DNA of 64,000 nucleotides from assembly GCF_902497785.1 (NCBI RefSeq), contig NZ_CABVHK010000001.1, forward strand, positions 248,001 to 312,000, given 5' to 3'. The stretch comes from Pseudomonas fluorescens (GTDB lineage: Bacteria; Pseudomonadota; Gammaproteobacteria; Pseudomonadales; Pseudomonadaceae). The translations under genes and the position numbers were made by a program. How positions within the stretch are numbered: position 1 is the stretch's first letter; every line of letters starts with the position of its first letter. Under the pieces are notes generated by a model. That model ran no database searches. It saw only the letters and a program-made list of their open reading frames with translations, and was not told the origin of the DNA. Shown piece by piece: positions 1 to 7,159 of the stretch.

Positions 1-975
1 GCCGGCTACCTGATGAACACGATCGATATCGACGATTGGCGCTTCATCGCCGGGATGCGCTACGAAGGCACCGAATTTGAAGCCAAGGGCACCGGCGCGA
101 CTGACGGCGCGTTCCAGTCCACCGAGACCAAACGTAAATATCACCACTGGTTGCCAGGGCTGCATGCGCGCTATCAACTGGACAAAAACACCCAGGTGCG
201 AGCGGCCTGGACCAAATCCGTGGTGCGCCCGACCTTCGGCCAACTGGCGCCGGGGTTTGTGATCGACGATGACGAAGCGACCTTCGGCAACCCGGAACTC
301 AAGCCGCTGGAGTCGAGCAACCTCGACCTCGGCATCGAGCACTTCATGGGCCGCGCCGGCACCGTTTCGGCGTTCGTGTTCTACAAGGACATCAAGAACT
401 TCGTCTACAACACCGACCTCGCCGGCACCGGCGCCTGGGTCGATTTCGCCGAGGCGCACACCTTCGCCAACGGCGACAGCGCCAAACTCTACGGCCTCGA
501 ACTGGCCTACTCGCAGAAATTCGACTGGCTGCCGGCGCCGTGGAACGGTCTGCTGATTGGCGCCAACACCACGTTCAGTCGTTCGGATGCCGAGATCAAA
601 GGCTTCGACGCTGCCAGTGGCGTCATCCGCAAACGCAGCATCGATTTGCCCAACCAGTCCGACACGGTCGGCAACCTGATGCTCGGTTGGGAGGACGACA
701 AACTGAGCCTGCGCCTGTCGGCCAACTACAAGTCGGATTACCTCTACGAGCTGGCTTCGATCAACGACAAGGCCCATGACCTGCACGTCGATGCCCAGAC
801 CTTTGTCGACTTCAGCGCCCGTTACTCGCTGACCAAAAACCTGCAGGTCAGCTTCGAGGCGCAGAACCTCACCGACGAACCGTATTTCGTCTACACCGGC
901 CACCGTTCCTACAACGGCCAGTACGAAGAATACGGCCCGACCTACAAGCTTGGCCTGACCTTCACCCACTTCTAG
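1..975 (+). CDS. TonB-dependent outer-membrane receptor, C-terminal part
   Basis: The reading frame is open from base 1, so the 5' end lies outside the window; 324 residues remain. They have the alternating pattern of beta-barrel strands: a GNPELKPLESSNLDLGIE strand-turn near residues 97-114, a late RYSLTKNLQVSFEAQNLTDEPYF block, and a terminal Phe (LGLTFTHF), the usual outer-membrane insertion signal. Receptors of this family import scarce ligands using TonB energy. A phytase and a private ExbB-ExbD-TonB set follow on the same strand, so a phosphate-ester or inositol-phosphate-linked ligand is a reasonable inference, but the plug domain is missing and the ligand is not shown. Confidence 0.93.
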   Translation, partial: AGYLMNTIDIDDWRFIAGMRYEGTEFEAKGTGATDGAFQSTETKRKYHHWLPGLHARYQLDKNTQVRAAWTKSVVRPTFGQLAPGFVIDDDEATFGNPELKPLESSNLDLGIEHFMGRAGTVSAFVFYKDIKNFVYNTDLAGTGAWVDFAEAHTFANGDSAKLYGLELAYSQKFDWLPAPWNGLLIGANTTFSRSDAEIKGFDAASGVIRKRSIDLPNQSDTVGNLMLGWEDDKLSLRLSANYKSDYLYELASINDKAHDLHVDAQTFVDFSARYSLTKNLQVSFEAQNLTDEPYFVYTGHRSYNGQYEEYGPTYKLGLTFTHF

Positions 976-990
976 CCGCGCATCAATTCT

Positions 991-1054
991 GTAGGCGCCG
1001 GCTTGCTGGCGAAGGCCAATCGCTCCCGAAGGAGCCGGCTTGCTGGCGAAGGCC
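991..1054 (+). repeat. Two direct REP-like copies
   Basis: The segment holds two head-to-tail copies of a GCCGGCTTGCTGGCGAAGGCC-like palindrome (991-1017 and 1031-1054). They lie between the receptor and phytase genes, inside what otherwise looks like one transcription unit. Confidence 0.75.
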
Positions 1055-1083
1055 GTTACACGATTCCAGGACAAAGGACTTTC

Positions 1084-2991
1084 ATGAGTATTTCGTTTCC
1101 ATCCAAACGTCACTGGCTAGCCGCAGTGATCAGCCTGACCGCCACCCAGTTAATGGCGGCCACCCCAAGCCTGACCCTGACACCCTGGGCCCCGAATCTG
1201 TCGGTCGATGCCGTGGCATTTCTCCCTGCCACCAATGAACGCCTCGCCGCCAGCGCCCGTGACGGCCTCCTGCTGCTCGATGCCCGAGGCCAGGAGCTGG
1301 CGCGTCTGAAAGGATCATTCAGCACCCTCGACAGCCGCGCCGCCGGCCAACAGGTGTTGGTTGCCAGCCTCGACAACAGCCGTCAGCAAGCGCTGCTGGT
1401 CAGCCTCGATCCAGGCAAACGCAGCTGGGGCCAACCGCTGTATCTGCCAACGCGGGATTACCCGGTCAACGGCCTGTGCCTGTACCGCGACGAAGCCAGC
1501 AATCTGTTCCTGTTTCTGGTGGGCGAGGAGGGCAAGGGCGAGCAGTGGCTGGTGGGCAACGGCGCGACGCTTAATCCACAGCCACAACGGGTGCGCGGTC
1601 TGCCGCTGCCACCTTCGGCAACGGATTGCCAGGTCGATGACGGCGCCAATCAGTTGGTGGTCAACGAAGAAAACGTCGGATGGTGGGCTTACCCGGCGCA
1701 TCCCGAAGCCGATGTCACGCGCAGCCCGGTGGCCATGCGCGAACCGTTCGGCCAGATAAAAAAAACCGCTGGCGCCATGGCAGTGTTGCCCGGTGGTCTC
1801 GTTGCGCTGGACCCGAAAGCGGCGCAATTGCATCTCTATCAACAGCAGGGCGAACACTGGTCCGCTCAGGCAACTTTAGCGTTGCCGGGAGTGAAGGACG
1901 CGGAAAACCTCGCGCTGCGCACGACGGACAAAGGCCTGCAAATCCTGCTGCGCGATGACGACGATGGCCGTTTGTATCAGGGCGAGCTCGACTGGCAACC
2001 CACGCCAGTGCCCTTGGCGCCGGTACTGCCGAACGTAAAAGCACTCAGTCAGAGCGATCCGGTCGGTCGTCAGGGTGACGCCGCCGACGACCCGGCGATC
2101 TGGATTCACCCGCAGCAACCGGCGCGGAGTCGAGTGCTGGGCACCAATAAAAAGCAGGGCCTGCTGGCGTATGACCTGCACGGCAAGTTGCTGCAGGAAC
2201 TGCCGGTCGGGCGCCTGAACAACGTCGACGTGCGACCGAATTTCAAACTCGGCCAACAGACCGTCGACCTTGCCGTCGCCAGCAACCGCGATCACAACAG
2301 CCTCAGCCTGTTCAGCATCGACCGTCTTAGCGGCGAGCTGCGCGAAGCGGGCGAAATCGCCACACCGCTCAAGGACATCTACGGCATCTGCCTGTTCCAG
2401 CCCGCGAGTGGCGAAATCTACGCCATTGCCAACGGCAAGGACGGCACCTTCTTGCAGTACCGCCTGAGCGCGCCGAACGGCGCGGTGCAGGGTGAGTTGG
2501 TGCGCCAGTTCAAAGTCGACAGCCAACCCGAAGGTTGCGTGGCCGACGACCAGCGCCAACGCCTGTTTCTCGGAGAAGAAGACGTCGGCGTGTGGGCCGT
2601 GGACGCCCGCGCCGAACAGCCGGCGACCTTGACCAGCGTGATCAAGGTCGGGCCGCAGCTGCAGGCTGATGTGGAAGGTCTGGCGCTGTATCAAAGCGCA
2701 GCGCACGACTATCTGGTGATCTCCAGCCAAGGCAACGACAGCTACCTGGTGCTGGACGCCGAACCACCGTTCGCCTCACGCGGTGCCTTTCGTGTTGGCT
2801 TGAACGCTGAGCTCGGCATTGACGGCGCGTCGGAAACCGATGGCCTGGACGTCACCTCGGTCAACCTCGGCGGGCCTTTGAGCAAAGGGATGCTGGTGGT
2901 GCAGGACGGCCGCAAGCGTATGCCCGAACAGACGCAGAATTTCAAATTCGTGCCATGGGCCGAGGTCACCAAGGCCCTGAAGCTGCCCTGA
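1084..2991 (+). CDS. Beta-propeller phytase (3-phytase), two tandem domains
   Basis: The product is 635 residues. It starts at the ATG that follows AGGACAAAGGACTTTC, and residues 1-23 form a signal peptide ending in LMAA, so the enzyme is exported. The C-terminal half carries the beta-propeller phytase signature: DAADDPAIWIHP, a following GTNKKQGLLAYDL strand, NNVDVRPNF, and ETDGLDVTSVNLG near the end. The N-terminal half is a second, more degenerate propeller, as in known dual-domain phytases. The family hydrolyses phytate to lower inositol phosphates and phosphate and depends on calcium. It sits between a TonB-dependent receptor and a TolQ-ExbD-TonB set, which suggests coupled degradation and uptake. 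Confidence 0.88.
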   Translation: MSISFPSKRHWLAAVISLTATQLMAATPSLTLTPWAPNLSVDAVAFLPATNERLAASARDGLLLLDARGQELARLKGSFSTLDSRAAGQQVLVASLDNSRQQALLVSLDPGKRSWGQPLYLPTRDYPVNGLCLYRDEASNLFLFLVGEEGKGEQWLVGNGATLNPQPQRVRGLPLPPSATDCQVDDGANQLVVNEENVGWWAYPAHPEADVTRSPVAMREPFGQIKKTAGAMAVLPGGLVALDPKAAQLHLYQQQGEHWSAQATLALPGVKDAENLALRTTDKGLQILLRDDDDGRLYQGELDWQPTPVPLAPVLPNVKALSQSDPVGRQGDAADDPAIWIHPQQPARSRVLGTNKKQGLLAYDLHGKLLQELPVGRLNNVDVRPNFKLGQQTVDLAVASNRDHNSLSLFSIDRLSGELREAGEIATPLKDIYGICLFQPASGEIYAIANGKDGTFLQYRLSAPNGAVQGELVRQFKVDSQPEGCVADDQRQRLFLGEEDVGVWAVDARAEQPATLTSVIKVGPQLQADVEGLALYQSAAHDYLVISSQGNDSYLVLDAEPPFASRGAFRVGLNAELGIDGASETDGLDVTSVNLGGPLSKGMLVVQDGRKRMPEQTQNFKFVPWAEVTKALKLP

Positions 2992-3065
2992 TCCGGACCG
3001 GTCATCAACCTGTCATCGGACTTTCATCCAATAGCCCAACGGCGCTTAAAACAAGGAGTTTCATC

Positions 3066-3767
3066 ATGCAGGCCACGCTCGAACACATGACCATCTGGGG
3101 CTTGATCAGTGACGCCAGCCTGTTGGTCAAAGCGGTCATGCTCACTCTGCTGCTCGCGTCTTTGCTCAGTTGGTATTTGATCATCCAGCGCGGTCGGGTG
3201 TTGCGCGAACGCGAGCGGCAGATGAATGCCTTCGTGCAAAGGTTTCGTGGCGCTTCGGACTTACAGCCGCTGTACCGGGAAACCGCTTCTGACGAGAGCG
3301 GTGTAGTGCCGATTTTTCAAGCCGGGCTTCTCGAGTTCACTCACCTGCATCAGCGTGGGAGCAATTCCCCCGAGGTCGTGCTCGAGGGCACCGAGCGTGC
3401 GCTGTACGTGGCCATCAGTGAACAGGAAGTGCAGCTGGAAAAAGGTTTGCAGGTTCTCGCCACGGTCGGTTCGGTCAGTCCTTACATCGGTCTGTTCGGC
3501 ACGGTGTGGGGAATCATGAATTCCTTCCTCGGCCTCTCTCAAGTGCAGCAAGCGACGCTGTCGACCGTGGCGCCGGGCATCGCCGAAGCGCTGATCGCCA
3601 CGGCCATTGGCCTGTTTGCCGCGATCCCGGCGGTGATGGCCTACAACCGCTTTGCCTCGCGCAGCCAGACCCTGCTCACCCGTTACTACGCCTTCGGCAA
3701 TGAGCTGCAGGTTCGTTTGCATCGCACCTTGCACGGCGCGCCGATGAACCTGGCCGCTGCGGCCTGA
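3066..3767 (+). CDS. MotA/TolQ/ExbB proton-channel family protein
   Basis: The product is 233 residues, with AAGGAG five bases upstream of the ATG. An N-terminal membrane segment (about residues 18-36, VMLTLLLASLLSWYLII) is followed by a cytoplasmic loop and two further segments near residues 130-150 and 165-190. The conserved TVGSVSPYIGLFGTVWGIM and GIAEALIATAIGLFAAIPAV blocks are clear. Such proteins form the channel that feeds proton-motive force to TonB or TolA. The N-terminus looks TolQ-like, but there is no tolA-tolB-pal behind it, and a TonB-type protein follows two genes later. I read it as a dedicated ExbB for the receptor upstream. Confidence 0.9.
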   Translation: MQATLEHMTIWGLISDASLLVKAVMLTLLLASLLSWYLIIQRGRVLRERERQMNAFVQRFRGASDLQPLYRETASDESGVVPIFQAGLLEFTHLHQRGSNSPEVVLEGTERALYVAISEQEVQLEKGLQVLATVGSVSPYIGLFGTVWGIMNSFLGLSQVQQATLSTVAPGIAEALIATAIGLFAAIPAVMAYNRFASRSQTLLTRYYAFGNELQVRLHRTLHGAPMNLAAAA

Positions 3768-3780
3768 GAGGAGCGTGAAT

Positions 3781-4227
3781 ATGCTGATCAGACCGCAACG
3801 CAAGCACGGGCCCAAGGCCGAAATGAACGTGGTGCCTTACATCGACGTGATGCTGGTGCTGCTGGTGATTTTCATGGTCACCGCGCCAATGCTGACCCAG
3901 GGCGTGAAGATCGAACTGCCCAAGATCGCCAGTGAAGCGCTGGTCACCGACACGCGCCAGCAAATCCTCACGCTGTCGGTGAAGGCCGAGGGCGGTTACT
4001 ACTGGAACCTCGGCGGTGAACTCGACACCGAACATCAGACCGATAGCGCCGTGAGCCTCGACGACATGCGGGCGAAAGTCGCGCACATCGTGGCCGAGCG
4101 GCAGGACACTCAGGTCTACATTCGCGCCGACAAGGACGCCGGTTATGGCAGCGTGGTCGCGGCCATGGCGGCGTTGCAACAGGGCGGCGTCAGCAACCTC
4201 GGGCTGGTGACCGAGGCCCCGCAATGA
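3781..4227 (+). CDS. ExbD/TolR biopolymer transport protein
   Basis: The product is 148 residues. GAGAGGAG with seven bases of spacing selects the ATG at this position over an in-frame GTG six bases earlier that would sit on top of the ribosome binding site. A short cytoplasmic start (IRPQRKHGPKAEMNVVPYIDVMLVLLVIFMVTAP) contains the single membrane helix with the conserved Asp used for proton coupling. The rest is periplasmic. It works with the TolQ/ExbB-like protein just upstream and overlaps the TonB gene by four bases, so the three are probably made together. Confidence 0.92.
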   Translation: MLIRPQRKHGPKAEMNVVPYIDVMLVLLVIFMVTAPMLTQGVKIELPKIASEALVTDTRQQILTLSVKAEGGYYWNLGGELDTEHQTDSAVSLDDMRAKVAHIVAERQDTQVYIRADKDAGYGSVVAAMAALQQGGVSNLGLVTEAPQ

Positions 4228-5021
4228 CGGCGATGATCATGCACGGTCCGGCGATGGCGGTGTCGAGCAGTATTCGCGGCTCGTTCTGGCAGCACGGTGT
4301 GGCGGCGAGTCTCGCGGTGGCTTTGCATGCGATCGTTCTGGCGTTGCTGATGCATGGCTGGTCGCCGGAGAAACCATCTGTCGAAACGCCTGCGGTACTG
4401 CGCACCCAATTGATGATGTTGCAGCCGGCGCCGCAGCCCGTGGCACCGGAACCGGCGCCCGCAGTGGTCGAACCGGCACCGCCCGAACCCGTTGTCGCAG
4501 CGCCCGTCAAACCCGCCGTCGATCCGCAGATTCAGGCGCAAAAACTCGAGCAGGCGGTGTTGGCGCGTAAGCGGGTCGAGGACAAAAAACGCGAGCTCCA
4601 GGCCGAGCAACAACGTCAACGTCTGGAATCGGAAAAGCGCACTCGCGACGCTGAACAACAACGCCTCGCCGAGCAGCAATCACAACAAGCCGAGCAGGCT
4701 CGATTGAGCGCCGAGCGCGCCCGTCAACAGGCGGCACAAACCGCCGCCAACAGCCGCCAGTATTTGCCTTTGAGCAAGGAAGCGCCGGACTACCCGCAAC
4801 GGGCGCTGGATAAAAATATCGAAGGTGATTGCACCGTGGAATACACGGTCAACCCGCAGGGCAAGGTTGAGAACCCCAAGGTGATCGATGGCTGTCATCC
4901 GTTGTTCATACGCCCATCGCTGGCTGCCGCGAACACCTTTCGCTATCAGCCCAAAGTCGTCGATGGGCAGGTGGTTTCAGTGCCGGCGGTGCGCAATACG
5001 TTTCACTACCGGATCAAGTGA
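4224..5021 (+). CDS. TonB-family energy transducer
   Basis: The product is 265 residues and starts in an ATGA overlap with the ExbD stop. It has an N-terminal signal anchor (about residues 20-45), a Pro/Ala/Glu-rich stretch (about 70-105, PAPQPVAPEPAPAVVEPAPP), a long Gln/Arg/Glu-rich helical region (about 110-180) and a C-terminal TonB box-binding domain (YPQRALDKNIEGDCTVEYTV to the end). The long charged helix recalls TolA, but the C-terminal fold motif is TonB. It probably spans the periplasm to drive the receptor encoded at the window start. Confidence 0.9.
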   Translation: MTAMIMHGPAMAVSSSIRGSFWQHGVAASLAVALHAIVLALLMHGWSPEKPSVETPAVLRTQLMMLQPAPQPVAPEPAPAVVEPAPPEPVVAAPVKPAVDPQIQAQKLEQAVLARKRVEDKKRELQAEQQRQRLESEKRTRDAEQQRLAEQQSQQAEQARLSAERARQQAAQTAANSRQYLPLSKEAPDYPQRALDKNIEGDCTVEYTVNPQGKVENPKVIDGCHPLFIRPSLAAANTFRYQPKVVDGQVVSVPAVRNTFHYRIK

Positions 5022-5074
5022 TTGGGTGAGCGAACACAGGGTCTGTGACTAGGAAAGATGCCTTGAGTTAGTGC

Positions 5075-5211
5075 CTGTGGCGAGGGAGCTTGCTCCCGCT
5101 TGACCGGGCTGGCGCTCCAGTGCGTAGCACGCACAAAAAATCGGCGTTTTTATCCGACTTTTGGGGCCGCTCCGCAGCCCAGCCCAGCGCGAGCAAGCTC
5201 GCTCGCCACAG
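5075..5211. repeat. REP pair (GAGGGAGCTTGCTCCC type)
   Basis: Two inverted copies of CTGTGGCGAGGGAGCTTGCTCCCGC flank a loop of about 85 bp. The second arm reads GCGAGCAAGCTCGCTCGCCACAG. It lies between the convergent tonB-like and DUF6124 genes. The same REP type recurs at 53514-53648 beside the second DUF6124 gene. Confidence 0.85.
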
Positions 5212-5221
5212 AGGTAGGCGT

Positions 5222-5569
5222 TTACTCAATCGGGTCGAGCTGATCCAGCGCCCGATTCACGTTGAGTTCAGCCAGCATGATGACTTGCGCGATACCCAAC
5301 AGGGTATTGCGAGCGGTCCCCTCGGTGTGATCGACCAGATCCATGGTCATCACATGGGCGGAGGCCAGCGATTCGCACGCGTTGCCCAACAAGTCTTCGG
5401 TATGGAGGTGCGGATCGATGACGTACCACGTGGTAAGGGTGCGTGGGGTGGCTCGAATGTCGGCGTAGGAGGGGATGCGTTCGGGGTCCTCGTGGCGGTT
5501 TTCTGAATTGAGGCTTTCGTGGGTGGAGGCTGGATCTGTTTCGGGCGGATTGGGGGTTGGCTTGGGCAT
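5222..5569 (-). CDS. DUF6124 family small protein (copy 1)
   Basis: The product is 115 residues and cytoplasmic, with no signal or membrane segment. AGGAG eight bases upstream selects the ATG over a GTG three codons earlier. The N-terminus (MPKPTPNPPETDP) is Pro-rich. The conserved core is the C-terminal half: LLGNACESLASAHVMTMDL, NTLLGIAQVIMLAELNVNRALDQLDP. This is a Pseudomonas family of unknown function, often present in several copies. A second copy sits at 53659-53982, and both are preceded, exactly 27 nt upstream of the start codon, by the same structured element. It lies on the same strand and just downstream of the DUF4123-VgrG pair. Confidence 0.75.
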   Translation of the reverse strand: MPKPTPNPPETDPASTHESLNSENRHEDPERIPSYADIRATPRTLTTWYVIDPHLHTEDLLGNACESLASAHVMTMDLVDHTEGTARNTLLGIAQVIMLAELNVNRALDQLDPIE

Positions 5570-5596
5570 TGATGACACTCCTGGAAAACAAAATTA

Positions 5597-5919
5597 GGAG
5601 CCATCACCCCTCGCTACCAAACGATGGGTGGCAGCCATACGCAGGTTGGTAGACCGGTCCAGGAACCCGGCGCATCCGAAGACGCCCCGCGCATGGCCAC
5701 CATAAGATGCAGAAACAATTCTGCTGAGGTGGCGCGATGCGCCTGGAGGATCCGGGCTACCAAACCCGATCGCTGTTTTTTTCAGCGACCGGAAAACGAT
5801 AAGCCCCATGCCCAAGGCGCACAAGCCGGCGGATTCTGGCGTAACGGTAGGGAATTACGCAAGACGCTGTAGCTTTCTTGACGTTACTTAGAGGCGTTTT
5901 AAACAAGGGGGTGTTTAAC
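5597..5919. other. Conserved structured element upstream of DUF6124 (copy 1)
   Basis: This 323-bp segment has no convincing gene. It shares long identical blocks with 54010-54347. Inverted pairs seen here: CTACCAA with TTGGTAG, CCGGTCCAGG (5654-5663) with CCTGGA and CCGG (5742-5755, with a four-base bulge GGAT), GCGCAT with ATGCGC, CCACC with GGTGG, an apical GCAGAA-ACAA-TTCTGC hairpin, CGGG-CTACCAAA-CCCG, and GCGTAA with TTACGC. In copy 2 several arms differ but still pair. It could be an RNA leader of the DUF6124 gene, a separate small RNA, or a folded DNA element. The transcribed strand is not established. Confidence 0.7.
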
Positions 5920-7159
5920 AGATCGAATCGATATCCAGCGTGTACGGTGCGCCAACGGTGTGCCCATAGATCGAAGCCGTCAGCGCGTCCTCATCCGGGT
6001 CTTCCGGCGCCATGGCGAACGGGTCTTTCACCTTGTTCTCAGGATGCGCCAGCCAGCGCGCCAGGTTTGCTTCCAGTTGCTCGGGCTGTTCCGACAGCGA
6101 TCCGTAAAGCGCGTGTGCGCTAATCCTCTCAGGTCGAATCTTTTTTAGTCGGTTGACGGTAGTTTCTATCTTGCTCCGTTCAAGTCTCAGTGCATTGATG
6201 AGGTTCTCTCGAGTGCGACCATAAGCGTCCGAACGCCCCGGCAAATTATCTTCTTCATCCCTGAGCTGCTGAGTGATTCGTGCCAGCGACCTAGCGACCG
6301 AGTCAAACTCAATATCTGTAACCCGCGACTTTTTCGATTCTTGCGCAGTCTTCCACCGCAGCAACACCGCCCAACATGCCGGAACGTACCCGCCGGTCAT
6401 CGAATGATTCCCGGCCTGGAAGATCTGCGCCAGCAAGGGCGGCCGATCCGGCAGCCCGTTTTTCTGCTGAATCGCTAAAGAGCACGCCGCATGTTGTGTA
6501 CGCAACCACGCATCAGGGTCATGCACTTCGGCGAGGTTGGCGTAGGCCTCGACATGCTCGGCCAGCAAATAACGGTGGGCGTTGAGCCGGCGGATTTCCG
6601 AGGCTTGGGGTTGGGGCAGGGGAGTGCGCAGCCAGAGGGGGCTGTCCGGCACGGGGTATGTGCCGGGTGCAGGGTTTTGAGCGGTTTTCCAGGCTGTGCC
6701 GTCCCAGTAGCACACGCTGATCGCCGGCCCGAGGAAGGCTGGGGACTCTTCGACGGGTAGCTGGTTAAGCGCGCGACTCAACACCCGGTTGTCGTGAAAG
6801 CGATACAGCGCCTGATAGGGACGCGTCCCGACAATCAGCCGCTCTTGCCAGTGTTGGACCCATTCGCGCAGTGCACCTTTTTCCACGCTCGCCAGCCAAC
6901 CCCAGTTGCGGTCGGGATGGTCCAGCAGGTCGTCGAGGCGTCTGTCGCCAGACTGTTCCAGGGTGAACATGTACGGCCCGGCGTCGGCCATGTTCACGAG
7001 GGTGGTGCCGTTGTAGACGCTCAGGTACTGGTCATGTCCGCTGGACTTCATCAACAGCTGACGGGTGTCACGCTCGTTCTGCGAGTCCAGCACCAGGCAC
7101 AGTTCATGGCCCAGGCGGCGCTGTTCGTTCATCCATTGACGGGGGAGTGTGTTGATCAT
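5915..7159 (-). CDS. DUF4123 domain protein, type VI secretion adaptor
   Basis: The product is 414 residues. The first half (about residues 15-140: ELCLVLDSQNERDTRQLL, YNGTTLVNMADAGPYMFTLE, GTRPYQALYRFHDNRVL) matches the DUF4123 domain. Proteins of this family act as chaperones that load a toxin onto a specific VgrG spike. The rest (about 150-414) is less conserved. The start overlaps the vgrG stop by four bases, the standard arrangement. The usual next gene, a toxin, is absent: the stop codon lies at the edge of the structured element in front of the DUF6124 gene. The partner effector is therefore unknown or lost. Confidence 0.82.
   Translation of the reverse strand: MINTLPRQWMNEQRRLGHELCLVLDSQNERDTRQLLMKSSGHDQYLSVYNGTTLVNMADAGPYMFTLEQSGDRRLDDLLDHPDRNWGWLASVEKGALREWVQHWQERLIVGTRPYQALYRFHDNRVLSRALNQLPVEESPAFLGPAISVCYWDGTAWKTAQNPAPGTYPVPDSPLWLRTPLPQPQASEIRRLNAHRYLLAEHVEAYANLAEVHDPDAWLRTQHAACSLAIQQKNGLPDRPPLLAQIFQAGNHSMTGGYVPACWAVLLRWKTAQESKKSRVTDIEFDSVARSLARITQQLRDEEDNLPGRSDAYGRTRENLINALRLERSKIETTVNRLKKIRPERISAHALYGSLSEQPEQLEANLARWLAHPENKVKDPFAMAPEDPDEDALTASIYGHTVGAPYTLDIDSIC

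Noticed and set aside
5645..5656. tRNA-like D-arm sequence GGTTGGTAGA in the element
   Set aside because: No acceptor, anticodon or T-arm can be drawn around it in either copy.
5624..5872. 82-codon plus-strand frame inside the structured element
   Set aside because: The corresponding frame in the second copy is broken by stem-length changes, and no ribosome binding site is present. I treat the region as structural.
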